Shown piece by piece: positions 1 through 9,819 of a stretch of DNA of 43,062 bases. The stretch spans positions 1 to 43,062 of the forward strand of contig JABGWZ010000071.1 in NCBI GenBank assembly GCA_018675995.1, given 5' to 3'. This stretch comes from Opitutia bacterium (GTDB lineage Bacteria > Verrucomicrobiota > Verrucomicrobiia > Opitutales > Seribacteraceae). The position numbers and the translations under genes are program-made. Every line of letters starts with the position of its first letter. The stretch's first letter is position 1. The notes below the pieces were generated by a model, which was not told the origin of the DNA, ran no database searches, and saw nothing but the letters and a program-made list of their open reading frames with translations.

Positions 1-48
1 ATAGAAAGGCTAAAAACCTTTTAAAAAAGTTAGGGGAATCCTATAGGG

Positions 49-843
49 CTAAGAATCAATAGCCTTCTTCGCAGCAATATGGGAAAATGGAATACTAACA
101 AAATAAATACACCCTAAAGAGAAGAGAAAAATCCATGTTTCTTTCATAAATATCGATACACCCAAACAAACTGCAAGCAAGACGATCAAAGCTTTATTCG
201 AAGCAACATTGAAACGGACATTCCTAAATGAAAAAGTTGATAAATTAGATACCATTAGGACTGAAACTACAAACACCCATGAAATAATGATTAATGGGTA
301 AGAAGAAATAGGAATATCCAAACCAAATCTTTCCAGAATGAATGCAAACCCAAGAGGCATCATAACCAAGCCAGCTGCGGCTGGTGCAGGAACTCCCGTA
401 AAATAACTTTTCCGATTAGTAGAATCTGACTTTTTTAAATGCATTACATTAAACCGTGCTAATCGAAATGCATTACATGCCGCATAGAATAAAAAGGGTA
501 TCCAATACCATTCAAGTAGATAGCGACTTTCAGAAGAAATCATTGGTTCCCTAATCCAAAGAAAAGTAATAATTGCAGGTGAAACCCCAAAGCTAATCGT
601 ATCAGCAAGGCTATCTAATTCAGCACCGAAAGGAGTAAATGCTTTTAATAACCTAGCAGAAAGCCCATCGATTAAATCAAAACAAGCTGCAACTAAAATA
701 CAAAGGACAGCATATTGCCAATTACCATCAAGAGCATAACGAATTCCAGTTAACCCAGAGCAAAGTCCAATAGTTGTAAAAATATTTGGAAGTAACTTTG
801 TTAGTGAAACTTTTTTAGTTTCATTCACAGACTCTACTGTCAT
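49..843 (-). CDS. pssA: CDP-diacylglycerol--serine O-phosphatidyltransferase
   Basis: 264-aa multi-TM protein with CDP-alcohol phosphatidyltransferase-like motif (FDLIDGLSARLLKAFTPFGAELDSLADTISFGVSPA). Confidence 0.93.
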   Translation of the reverse strand: MTVESVNETKKVSLTKLLPNIFTTIGLCSGLTGIRYALDGNWQYAVLCILVAACFDLIDGLSARLLKAFTPFGAELDSLADTISFGVSPAIITFLWIREPMISSESRYLLEWYWIPFLFYAACNAFRLARFNVMHLKKSDSTNRKSYFTGVPAPAAAGLVMMPLGFAFILERFGLDIPISSYPLIIISWVFVVSVLMVSNLSTFSFRNVRFNVASNKALIVLLAVCLGVSIFMKETWIFLFSLGCIYFVSIPFSHIAAKKAIDS

Positions 844-1394
844 GCTGAAAAACTACTGGTTAGCCGTCTTGAAAATCTCCGTGGAGGAATTAATTCTGTA
901 CCATAAGACCGATTTATAATTCGCTGCCATAATTCGTCAGTCTGGCGATGAAGATGAGTAGTAGTTGCAGTAACGCAATTAAACGAGTCAGTAAAAAAGA
1001 AATAAAATAAGTCTACATCATCAATAGATGAAAAACTACTTCTTAAATCGTATATTGATTCATTTTTACACTCAAGAATCAATGATTCATTACGAGAGCA
1101 CTCAGAGGAAGAAATTTCCATAGGAATTCTAAAATTCTCAGAAATTTTTCCGTTTATTAAATCTTTCACAGATTGTCTTAATGGTTCGATAAACCTTGAT
1201 GTTGTTACGAAATATCTGTGACCAACAGATTTAATATCAATAATAGTTTCTGGTCCATCAACAGGAAGTCTAATCAACCTCATACAAAATTTACCGGATT
1301 TTGGATCAGGTAAGTGCAAAGTAGCACCTAAAGATGATGCTAGAACTTCCAGTTGAGATTGAAATTCTGTAAGCTTGTTCACTAAGAATAACAA
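840..1394 (-). CDS. hypothetical protein (184 aa)
   Basis: Intact ORF overlapping the pssA start by 4 nt (likely translationally coupled); no family recognised. Confidence 0.6.
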   Translation of the reverse strand: MLFLVNKLTEFQSQLEVLASSLGATLHLPDPKSGKFCMRLIRLPVDGPETIIDIKSVGHRYFVTTSRFIEPLRQSVKDLINGKISENFRIPMEISSSECSRNESLILECKNESIYDLRSSFSSIDDVDLFYFFFTDSFNCVTATTTHLHRQTDELWQRIINRSYGTELIPPRRFSRRLTSSFSA

Positions 1395-1484
1395 GCAACT
1401 TCAATGCCAATACATTCTTTTGTAAATAACGCCAATCATGAACATTGAGCAGTTAATTAATATTGTTTTAAAACGGGGTAAAAC

Positions 1485-1709
1485 TTATTTTATACTTCTT
1501 TGAAATGTGACTAAAAGCTTGGAGACGGATCCTTCGGAACTTACGGTTGGAACTAAAGATAATATTTGCCACCCATTCTTCGCTAATTTGTTGCTTTCTA
1601 CTTCAAGCTTTTGTGCAATTTTTTCCGTCAAATCATCCCCTTTGACCCTAATACCTTCGGGTGAAAAAATCCTAACTTTATATTCAAAATTCTGATATAA
1701 GCCATTCAT
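1485..1709 (-). CDS. small DUF4177-like protein
   Basis: 74-aa ORF; YKVRIF...LAKNGWQILSLVPT resembles DUF4177-type small proteins; sits directly downstream of the wzc-like gene on the same strand. Confidence 0.55.
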   Translation of the reverse strand: MNGLYQNFEYKVRIFSPEGIRVKGDDLTEKIAQKLEVESNKLAKNGWQILSLVPTVSSEGSVSKLLVTFQRSIK

Positions 1710-1719
1710 TTCAGTTAAG

Positions 1720-3999
1720 TTAGCTGGATATATTTTTGCTTTCTTGAATCGAATCTACAAATTTTTCTTTACCGTAATACTTATTGTAATATTTATATCT
1801 AAAATATCCATAACCATAGTAACCTGAGTAATAATATCCGGGTGTTTTCTTATGAGGCAAATCGTTCAATACTACACCAAGAACATTTACCCCAGTCTCC
1901 TCAAGGTCCTCAACTAAACTCTTTGCAACTTTTCTAGAAACTTTTCCGAAACGGGTAACGAATAAAACTTCATCAACCTTTCGAGCAATTGCTAGAGAAT
2001 CAGGAAACAATCCAATTGGAGGACTATCAATAATTACCACATCGAATTCTCTGCGTAGTTCATCTTGTACTAAATCGTAAGCTCTTTGTTCTAGCATTTC
2101 AGTTGCTGCTCTGGTCTTCCCTCCAGATGGCAAAATAAAAAGATTAGGGTGAATTTCAACGACTGTTTTAATAACTTCAGCGTTTAGCGCACTAGGGTCA
2201 ACTGCCGCTTTATTTACAAGAGTAACTAACCCTTGGCGATTTTCTAAATCACAAATTTTGTGCAATCCAGGACGCCTCAAATCAAAGTCAACTAAAACAG
2301 TTTTTCTACCGTGATTTGCACAACAGTAAGCAAGATTTGCAGAAATAAGACTCTTTCCCTCGCTGGGTATAGCAGATGTAATTAAAATACACTTCGGGTG
2401 ATCAACGGTAGAATTCATCTGAATTTTGCTGTACATACTACGAAAAGATTCGGTTAATCCATCGTCCAAATCATTACCAACTATTAAAGGTCTTTGATTT
2501 TCAACTACATCTGATATTTTTGGAATGCCAGCTATTAAGTCTTTTCCTATAAAAACCTCTACATCGAAGGGAGATTTAACACGATTATCAACAAATTCTA
2601 AACAAATAGGTATAGCCAAAAAACAGGCAATAAATATAAGAAATCCAGTGTTTTTGATATTTTCTTTATTGGGAGTAAAAGGCCCACCCGGTAAGTATGC
2701 AAAACTTTCTTTACGTAGTGGTTCTTCTTGCTCCGAAGGAAGTGCTTGTTCTATTTTGACCTCGTTTAATCTACTCTGTATTTGGTCTGTACTTTTCCTA
2801 ACAACAGTTAACTCCCTTTGCTTGTTTGCCAACCACTCTTCCATATCACTAAGTAACATGCTTTCTGACTGAACCTTATTCATTGCGACCTGAAATTCGC
2901 GCTCTTGCGAGATATATTGCATTCTTTTGTCTTTCAAATCTTCAATTGCTGCTGCAACTTCCAAAATAAGCGATTTTTTTATATCAAGCACTTGTCTCGC
3001 ATTTTCTAACATTTTTGGATGCCTCTCAAGATATCCATTGCTACCCTCTTCATAAACCCTTCGGTTATTTTCTAATTCGTAAAGCGTTGAACGTAAATTC
3101 GGAATATTTCCAAAAGCTTCAATTGCATCTATCTCAAAAAAATCTTTTATCAATTCTATATCATTATCTATATCTTTTGATTTACTCGAACTTTCGCGTG
3201 ATCCAATTCTTGCCTGAATCGCAAGAACTTGTCGCAATAAAGAATCTATTTTAATTTGTTGAAGTTTTGCTGATGTTACCTCACTTGAATATTGACTCTT
3301 ACGAACGGCTGTATCCTTTTTCTCGTCGTCAAGGAAAGGAAGCTCATATTTCTTTTTATATTTAGACATTTCGTCTGCCAGTTTTGCCTCACTTTCCAAA
3401 CTTTGTTTGAGTAAATTCTCAAGCAAGTTTCTTACGGATTCAACGCGCAAGCTCTTAGTACTTTTATGTAACTTTTCGTATTCTATTTGAGCAACATCTG
3501 CAATTAACTTTGCACCTTGAGCACTCCTTGAAACACTATTTATTGTAAAACTGGGCCTTGTTGTTCCAGTTGGGGATACACCAATAGAGTAGTTAACAGC
3601 GGAACTTACAGAAACTGGGACACCATCTCTCATAAATGGGGCAAGAATAATTGCTTTTGATTTTGGATCATCATCAATATTTTGGATAACTCGATCTCTT
3701 AAATCTTGGCTATTAAGTCCCTCCAAGTGTTTCGATACAAGAGATTGCAATCGAGTGTCTCGATCAACTTTTTGAAGATTTAAAACAGCTGGTGGAGGTA
3801 CTAATCTGAATGATGAACTAGATTGAAAAAATTCAGTGTCTTGAAATTTTACATACACATAGCTCAAGGATATTGGTAATGATAAAGCTAATGATAGCAA
3901 CCACCTGTCGCGTATAATCAATAAAAAATCGAATATTCCCCTTGTTTTCGATTTTGATGAAGAAGTGCTTTGACCATTATTATCAAATTCCTCTTCCAT
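1720..3999 (-). CDS. polysaccharide biosynthesis tyrosine autokinase (Wzc/BY-kinase type)
   Basis: Wzz-like N-terminus, coiled-coil middle, Walker A ITSAIPSEGKSLISANLA, Walker A' VLVDFDLRRPGLHK, Walker B VVIIDSPP, Tyr-rich C-terminal cluster YYYSGYYGYGYFRYKYYNKYYG. Confidence 0.92.
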   Translation of the reverse strand: MEEEFDNNGQSTSSSKSKTRGIFDFLLIIRDRWLLSLALSLPISLSYVYVKFQDTEFFQSSSSFRLVPPPAVLNLQKVDRDTRLQSLVSKHLEGLNSQDLRDRVIQNIDDDPKSKAIILAPFMRDGVPVSVSSAVNYSIGVSPTGTTRPSFTINSVSRSAQGAKLIADVAQIEYEKLHKSTKSLRVESVRNLLENLLKQSLESEAKLADEMSKYKKKYELPFLDDEKKDTAVRKSQYSSEVTSAKLQQIKIDSLLRQVLAIQARIGSRESSSKSKDIDNDIELIKDFFEIDAIEAFGNIPNLRSTLYELENNRRVYEEGSNGYLERHPKMLENARQVLDIKKSLILEVAAAIEDLKDKRMQYISQEREFQVAMNKVQSESMLLSDMEEWLANKQRELTVVRKSTDQIQSRLNEVKIEQALPSEQEEPLRKESFAYLPGGPFTPNKENIKNTGFLIFIACFLAIPICLEFVDNRVKSPFDVEVFIGKDLIAGIPKISDVVENQRPLIVGNDLDDGLTESFRSMYSKIQMNSTVDHPKCILITSAIPSEGKSLISANLAYCCANHGRKTVLVDFDLRRPGLHKICDLENRQGLVTLVNKAAVDPSALNAEVIKTVVEIHPNLFILPSGGKTRAATEMLEQRAYDLVQDELRREFDVVIIDSPPIGLFPDSLAIARKVDEVLFVTRFGKVSRKVAKSLVEDLEETGVNVLGVVLNDLPHKKTPGYYYSGYYGYGYFRYKYYNKYYGKEKFVDSIQESKNISS

Positions 4000-4655
4000 T
4001 ATATAAGCCTTTCAGGAACATCTATTCTATCACCCGGATAAATCCAGAATTTTCTTGATGAAGTATTCTCAATAGAACCTTGGCTTAAAGCTTCAACATT
4101 TACTTCATATGTTTTGGTGTCTTTGGTTTGCCCTTCTGCATCATAAAAAGTGCGGGTAACATATACCTTACTTTTTTTAGCAATAACGCTGAAGCCCCCA
4201 GATCTAGAAATAACCTCGACTATATTCATAGCCTCTACTTCTGGAGGGAAGATATATGGACCTTTAGAATTTACGCTTCCAGTTAGATAAACCGCTCTTT
4301 CTGAGTAGTTTTTTATGTAAACTTTAACAATTGGTGTTTTAAATATTAATTGATTTTTGTATTCATTGGTAAGTAGGCTTTCAATCTCTTTAACACTTAA
4401 GCCAGAAACCCTTATTTCATTCAAATATACCGGTTTGATAAGTCCATCACCGTCAATTTTGGCATCTAGATTAGTTTCTGTTTGACCACGAACAAAAAGA
4501 GAAATTTGATCTCCAGATCGAACTTTGTATCCAGTTGGATCTCTTAATACCGATGGATCATTCGAATACTTGGATTGAGAGAAAGATGATTCCCAAGAAA
4601 ATGCTGTAAAAATAATTAACCAAAATATCTTTAAAAATAAATGCTCCTTCAGCAT
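3999..4655 (-). CDS. polysaccharide export outer-membrane protein (Wza/SLBB family)
   Basis: Signal peptide; YKVRSGDQISLFVRGQTETNLDAKIDGDGLIKPVYLNEIRVSGLSVKEIESLL is typical of Poly_export; SLBB-like VYLTGSVNSKGPYIFPPE. Confidence 0.88.
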   Translation of the reverse strand: MLKEHLFLKIFWLIIFTAFSWESSFSQSKYSNDPSVLRDPTGYKVRSGDQISLFVRGQTETNLDAKIDGDGLIKPVYLNEIRVSGLSVKEIESLLTNEYKNQLIFKTPIVKVYIKNYSERAVYLTGSVNSKGPYIFPPEVEAMNIVEVISRSGGFSVIAKKSKVYVTRTFYDAEGQTKDTKTYEVNVEALSQGSIENTSSRKFWIYPGDRIDVPERLI

Positions 4656-4659
4656 GTCA

Positions 4660-5898
4660 CTAAAATCTTCCTGTTACAGATGCATTTAATACATGACGGC
4701 CATAGGTTTCAAGTGCCCTGTCAATGTAAGAATAACTATAACCACTACTTGCCGAAAAAATATCCGAGAACTTTTTAGAAACAGTAAACCCAAGTCCGTA
4801 ATTATTGAGTGAGGAAGAATCACTTTTTACATTTGGGGCATATGTAAATTCAGAACTACTTGCACTGATATAACCGACACCTGATATGTCCTCCGTAAAG
4901 CGATGGTTTACACTAAACCGCCCCATCGTACTAAAGACGGAGTAGCCAGCTGCTGAAGGCGAAAATGATCTACTAGCATCAAACCCAAAATTAGTTTTTG
5001 AGTTAAGCTTCCAATTAAGACCAATACCAGTAATTAAATTATCTTGTGTGTCTGTAGAAACATTATCAAAATTTTGCACTGAATAACCAATGCTTGCATC
5101 ACCCGAAAGTTTTGAAGAATAAACACCTTGAGCACCAAATGAAATAGAGTGGGAACTACTATCATTAAGGCTATCAGTTGATCCGGCACGATCATCTTTG
5201 GTACGTTGAAATGTGTAATTTGAGTAGAAATCAAGTTTTTCAGAATATATGTAAAATGCCCGGGCACTTAATGGGAGAGTTTCAATATCATTGTATGCTT
5301 GGTCAGATGTTTGCGAACCAGATTGGTAATACTTTGCATTGTAAGATGTACCTGCACCAACGCCAAACTTCGGGCTGTGATTGTAGCGTACATTTATACC
5401 AGAAGTGAAATAAGTGTAAGAAGTAAGGTCTTGATCAATGACGCTAGCACCTACAGATTGACCAACATCGAAAGTAGCATCAAAACGAATTTTTGCATTA
5501 TTAGAAAGTCTTTTGTTTTTCGATAAAGTATCGTCAAAATCTATAGAAAATGTTGTTGTGGGGCGAGTGTAACTTTGGTCGTCATTTTTTACGAAATGAG
5601 CAATTTCAATGCCTGCAGATCCACTGAAAGAAAACCATTTTACTTTTTTTGAAAAATGCAATGCAGGAGAAAATTTAAGGATAAAATCATCTTCGCTCTT
5701 TAAGTTTTTGGAGGATGTCTGGTTAGCTGCCGTAAAAGTTGGAGATGATATTCCAAATATTCTGGAATCGTATGTGGTATCAATTGTTGCAGATGCGTCT
5801 ATTCTACCAATTGAGCCCTCATATAACGCAAATGAATATGTTGCAGTTAGGATATAAATCAGCGAAAGAGATGCGTGTAATGGTGCGAAAAATCTCAT
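4660..5898 (-). CDS. predicted outer-membrane beta-barrel protein of the EPS locus
   Basis: Signal peptide plus alternating polar/hydrophobic beta-strand pattern ending in ...ASVTGRF (C-terminal Phe); position beside wza/wzc. Confidence 0.7.
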   Translation of the reverse strand: MRFFAPLHASLSLIYILTATYSFALYEGSIGRIDASATIDTTYDSRIFGISSPTFTAANQTSSKNLKSEDDFILKFSPALHFSKKVKWFSFSGSAGIEIAHFVKNDDQSYTRPTTTFSIDFDDTLSKNKRLSNNAKIRFDATFDVGQSVGASVIDQDLTSYTYFTSGINVRYNHSPKFGVGAGTSYNAKYYQSGSQTSDQAYNDIETLPLSARAFYIYSEKLDFYSNYTFQRTKDDRAGSTDSLNDSSSHSISFGAQGVYSSKLSGDASIGYSVQNFDNVSTDTQDNLITGIGLNWKLNSKTNFGFDASRSFSPSAAGYSVFSTMGRFSVNHRFTEDISGVGYISASSSEFTYAPNVKSDSSSLNNYGLGFTVSKKFSDIFSASSGYSYSYIDRALETYGRHVLNASVTGRF

Positions 5899-5958
5899 TT
5901 TGAATTAGATGTCTTAAATCTATCTTATTAAGAAAGATGTTGTCAATAATTACCTCAT

Positions 5959-7590
5959 TTGCAGATAATTTATGATTTTAATAAAATGCAAAGAATTTCA
6001 AAGTACATAATACCAACTCTTTTGATCGTAGTCACTTGGGCTAAAGCGGGTTTAGCCGGAGATTGGATTTTCTACACAATTAGTACTGTAACAATTTATA
6101 TTTTGTTCCGAACCCATAACTCACAAACCATTAAGAAATCAACTTTTATTCTGTATATTCCGATAATAATTATTTGCATTCTTTTTTCGGCATCATACTT
6201 TAACCCATCATTTAAAAAATTGACTAATAAAGAATGGGCTGAATTAGGTGTACAGGAATCTATTTCAAATGAAATAAATATTGCAAAGGCTCAAATGGCC
6301 TTAAAAGGATTTGATAAGATATATAAATATTCAGAATCAAATCCCAAACTTTCAATCGCTCTTTTCTACCATTTAAAAAATGAATATTATGATAAATTTA
6401 ATGTAAATAATTCTCCAGTTGATAATTTGATTATTAAATATCAAAAATTCATAGAATTAAAAATTATAGATTTCCTCCCTACTTTGCCATTGAAAAGTAA
6501 TAAATTCATTACTGAATTTGTACATTTTGTTTTTCAAATCTTATTTGGAGTTGCAGTTTTTTATCACATAAAAACATTAAAGCATATTCGAAATATTATT
6601 CTTATCATTTCATATAATGGTGGACTAATTGCACTTTTGGGAATACTTCAAAAACTGAATTATACTCCTGGCGAAAACCTTAAAGAGATCTGGGGTATTT
6701 GGGATACTCCTGAACCACGGTATTTTTTTGCGAGCTTCACTTACAAAAATCATTGGGCTTGTTATGCAATTATAACAATTTATATGGCTATAGCATTACT
6801 ATTTCATGAATACAGGAAAGATTCATATAGCTACTTCAGAAAACCTAGAGTAATATTTCTTTTTTTAACGGTAATTAACTTACTTATTTCCATCCCATTA
6901 TCTGGCTCAAGATCTGGCACTTTTATAATTTTTTCTTCATTGATACTTTTTGTCTTATATTTCTCTTTTAAAAAATACCGTGGAAATTATAAGATGTTAA
7001 CTATTCCTGCCTTAAGTATAATATTTTCTTTAATCTGTACTATTTGGGTTGTATCAAAATTTCACAAAAAAACCACTGATGAGATGGTTAACAATACCAA
7101 AATCCAAATCGACTCAACACTATTGGGTAAATATCCCCTTAGGCTAATGCTATGGGATGACATTTTAGATCAGATATTAGAAAAACCAATTCTTGGATAT
7201 GGTTTCAATTCATACCAAGCAATAAACCCTAAATATCAGTCAAAAGAGGTTCGTGACCAAAGAAATATTGTGCTTAACAACGCTCATCACGAATTCACAC
7301 CATTAATTGGTTATGCGCACAATGATTGGCTGGAAAAACTTTCGGAATTTGGTCTTATTGGATTTGGACCCTTTATCATTTATTTATACATGATCATTTC
7401 AGTTCTTACGAAGGGTAAATCAGAAACTTCTAGAATTCTGATCATCGGTTCAATTTGTTATCTCGTTTATTCCTTTATTGATTTTCCATCAAGAACACCT
7501 TGTAACTTACTAATATTTTCTTTAAATGTGGGGGTCGCATTAAAATACAATTATTTGGTTTTAAATAATTATAGTTCTTTAAAGTTGTAA
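5959..7590 (+). CDS. O-antigen ligase/polymerase-like membrane protein (Wzy/WaaL family)
   Basis: Multi-TM; SGSRSGTFIIFSSLILFVLYF and GYGFNSY...AHNDWLEKLSEFGLIGFGPFIIYL motifs of O-antigen ligase-type proteins. An alternative start exists at the internal Met at about 5986. Confidence 0.8.
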   Translation: MQIIYDFNKMQRISKYIIPTLLIVVTWAKAGLAGDWIFYTISTVTIYILFRTHNSQTIKKSTFILYIPIIIICILFSASYFNPSFKKLTNKEWAELGVQESISNEINIAKAQMALKGFDKIYKYSESNPKLSIALFYHLKNEYYDKFNVNNSPVDNLIIKYQKFIELKIIDFLPTLPLKSNKFITEFVHFVFQILFGVAVFYHIKTLKHIRNIILIISYNGGLIALLGILQKLNYTPGENLKEIWGIWDTPEPRYFFASFTYKNHWACYAIITIYMAIALLFHEYRKDSYSYFRKPRVIFLFLTVINLLISIPLSGSRSGTFIIFSSLILFVLYFSFKKYRGNYKMLTIPALSIIFSLICTIWVVSKFHKKTTDEMVNNTKIQIDSTLLGKYPLRLMLWDDILDQILEKPILGYGFNSYQAINPKYQSKEVRDQRNIVLNNAHHEFTPLIGYAHNDWLEKLSEFGLIGFGPFIIYLYMIISVLTKGKSETSRILIIGSICYLVYSFIDFPSRTPCNLLIFSLNVGVALKYNYLVLNNYSSLKL

Positions 7591-7622
7591 TGCCACAAAA
7601 CAAAATGTAGATTTTAATATTC

Positions 7623-9722
7623 ATGTGTCGTGAGCATTTACACTATCTGAAACAATCATTTTGTTGGCTATTTTCGTTAGCTAGCTCTTTTTTTGCCTTT
7701 TATTCCTATGGTAGTGTAAACAAAACACTAATAGAGTCGTCGATTTTAATTAATAGCAAGGAATTATCAGAAGCAGAATTTCATAGTTTCGCGACTAATA
7801 GAGAAAGGAGGTTAAGTACTGATGATCAGATATTTATAGAGACTGAAATTGAAAAAGTAAGTCCTAATATTCTCCCTATATCTAATTTAACACAATCATT
7901 GACTAGTACATTTTCAAGCTTTCCTGATCAAGATTTATACGATTCAACAATTTACGCGATAAATTATATTTTACAGAGCGAACAAGCATTCGGTAGTTCA
8001 GAAGTTGATATTCTTGAGGGTATAAAATCTGTTTTGATTTCATTTTTAATTGTTAGTGAAGATAAAAATCTAAACCTTAATGATACATATCCAACCCTTG
8101 TTAATGGAATTTATGAAGATCTTATACCCGAAAAAGTTTCTACCAAAGGTTTCAGCATTCCAAATTGGGCTAAAAATCTCTCAAAGATCTTTATCGAATC
8201 AATTTCTGAATCTGGTATCGAGGGTGATCATAATTCTATTTATACCTCAGTCAGCAGAACAATTACCCAAAGCACCCTTGATATATTAAATAACTCAACT
8301 TATTCTGCTCCAAATTTCATCCCTTCAATATCCTCAGTTGAAACTTCTAGAAAACTTGAAAACGATGAAATGAAATTTGGAGGCGTTAACAAGTTTATGA
8401 AATTTGACCCTTCCAAAACAGCTATTATACAATTCGCATCAAGAGGTTTAGCTGAAGGACTTTTTGGCAATTCCAAAAACCTAACCGTAAACGATGTTGA
8501 GTCATATTCTATTCTTCTTGGAAGTGAAGTTTCATCTTCGTTAATAAATTATTTCAATGGTTTAGGCGGAGAAAATAGTCTGTTTGCTTATGAAACAACT
8601 AAGGCGATCTCAACAGGTTTAACCCTTGGTTCGGTCTACAATACTTCAAGCAACAGTTTGTATCGCGAGCTCGAATTGCCTTACATCACTGCAGAATCAA
8701 TCTCAAAAGCAATTGCCTCACAAATTATCACCTCATCTATCAATCTCGAGACTGATTTTGAGTTACATCGATTATCCGAATCTGTCGCTTTTGGTACATC
8801 AATGGGTGCTCAACTGTCAACAGTTTTAGACAGGGCACTAGACTATGAAAATAGCAATAGTTTCGAACTATACTCAAGAACTTCACTAGCTGAAGCAACA
8901 TCTAAAGGAAGTGCAAATGGAGCGCTAAACGCTGCAAGTCAATTTATAGAAAATGATGCAAATATTGCGGATACATCAGGCAAAGTGTCTAGATTAGAAT
9001 TACTGCAGATAGCTAGTGGTTCAGCTCTTGGTTCCCTTTTAGGCAGTACTGGTCTTGCAATTTATTATCCAACTACAATGGAAATTATTTCGAGTGCAGC
9101 TCAGGGCTCTACTAATGGAGGTATAACAGCACAAAATCTCTCAATGGTTGATAAACCAAAGGGGGTAACCGAAGAGTTTGAGGTGGAAATTGCACGTGCC
9201 CTTGCTTTTGGGGCATCTGAAGGTGCATTATTTCAGATCGTTGCGTTACAAAATAAATCAAACCCTGAAAGTCCCACTTTTGAGAGCCAAACCGTAGCAG
9301 CAGCTGAATCAGTAAGTTACGGAGCTGCCTTTGGTGCTGTTTCCGGAGGGATTAATTCAGGTGAAGACCCCTTAATTGTAAAACAGGCGATCAATCAAGG
9401 TGTTACAGAAGGCTCAACCGTTGGTATTTCATTGGCTCTCGGTTATGATGCCACGGTTGCGAATTCTGTTGAAACAAAATCCTCAATTGCCATCAAGTCA
9501 GCCATTCAAAAAAAAGTTAATGAAGCTGCAAGTAAAGCTAACGACTCAATGGCGGTAAAATCTATTCAAACCAACTCACGAGACATGCTCTTACTTATGA
9601 GGAAATTTAATATAAACCCACTTTTCACCAACCCGACTAAAATTTTCTCAAATCCGGCTAAAAAAGAAGAGGAAGCACCTAAGCCTTTAAAAGATGAATT
9701 TCCAGTAGCATCCCCTATCTAG
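7623..9722 (+). CDS. large Ala/Ser/Gly-rich protein with degenerate internal repeats, unknown function
   Basis: 699-aa ORF with a hydrophobic N-terminal segment; recurrent A-x-A/S-x-G-x(3)-G/A motifs roughly every 40-50 aa. Confidence 0.75.
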   Translation: MCREHLHYLKQSFCWLFSLASSFFAFYSYGSVNKTLIESSILINSKELSEAEFHSFATNRERRLSTDDQIFIETEIEKVSPNILPISNLTQSLTSTFSSFPDQDLYDSTIYAINYILQSEQAFGSSEVDILEGIKSVLISFLIVSEDKNLNLNDTYPTLVNGIYEDLIPEKVSTKGFSIPNWAKNLSKIFIESISESGIEGDHNSIYTSVSRTITQSTLDILNNSTYSAPNFIPSISSVETSRKLENDEMKFGGVNKFMKFDPSKTAIIQFASRGLAEGLFGNSKNLTVNDVESYSILLGSEVSSSLINYFNGLGGENSLFAYETTKAISTGLTLGSVYNTSSNSLYRELELPYITAESISKAIASQIITSSINLETDFELHRLSESVAFGTSMGAQLSTVLDRALDYENSNSFELYSRTSLAEATSKGSANGALNAASQFIENDANIADTSGKVSRLELLQIASGSALGSLLGSTGLAIYYPTTMEIISSAAQGSTNGGITAQNLSMVDKPKGVTEEFEVEIARALAFGASEGALFQIVALQNKSNPESPTFESQTVAAAESVSYGAAFGAVSGGINSGEDPLIVKQAINQGVTEGSTVGISLALGYDATVANSVETKSSIAIKSAIQKKVNEAASKANDSMAVKSIQTNSRDMLLLMRKFNINPLFTNPTKIFSNPAKKEEEAPKPLKDEFPVASPI

Positions 9723-9819
9723 GAAATTTTAGAACCCAACTACTTTAATTTGGTGAATCAAGAGCATTGAATTAAGTTGTACTAGCAAACTTTTTAAAAA
9801 TCAAAATATATAATCATAC

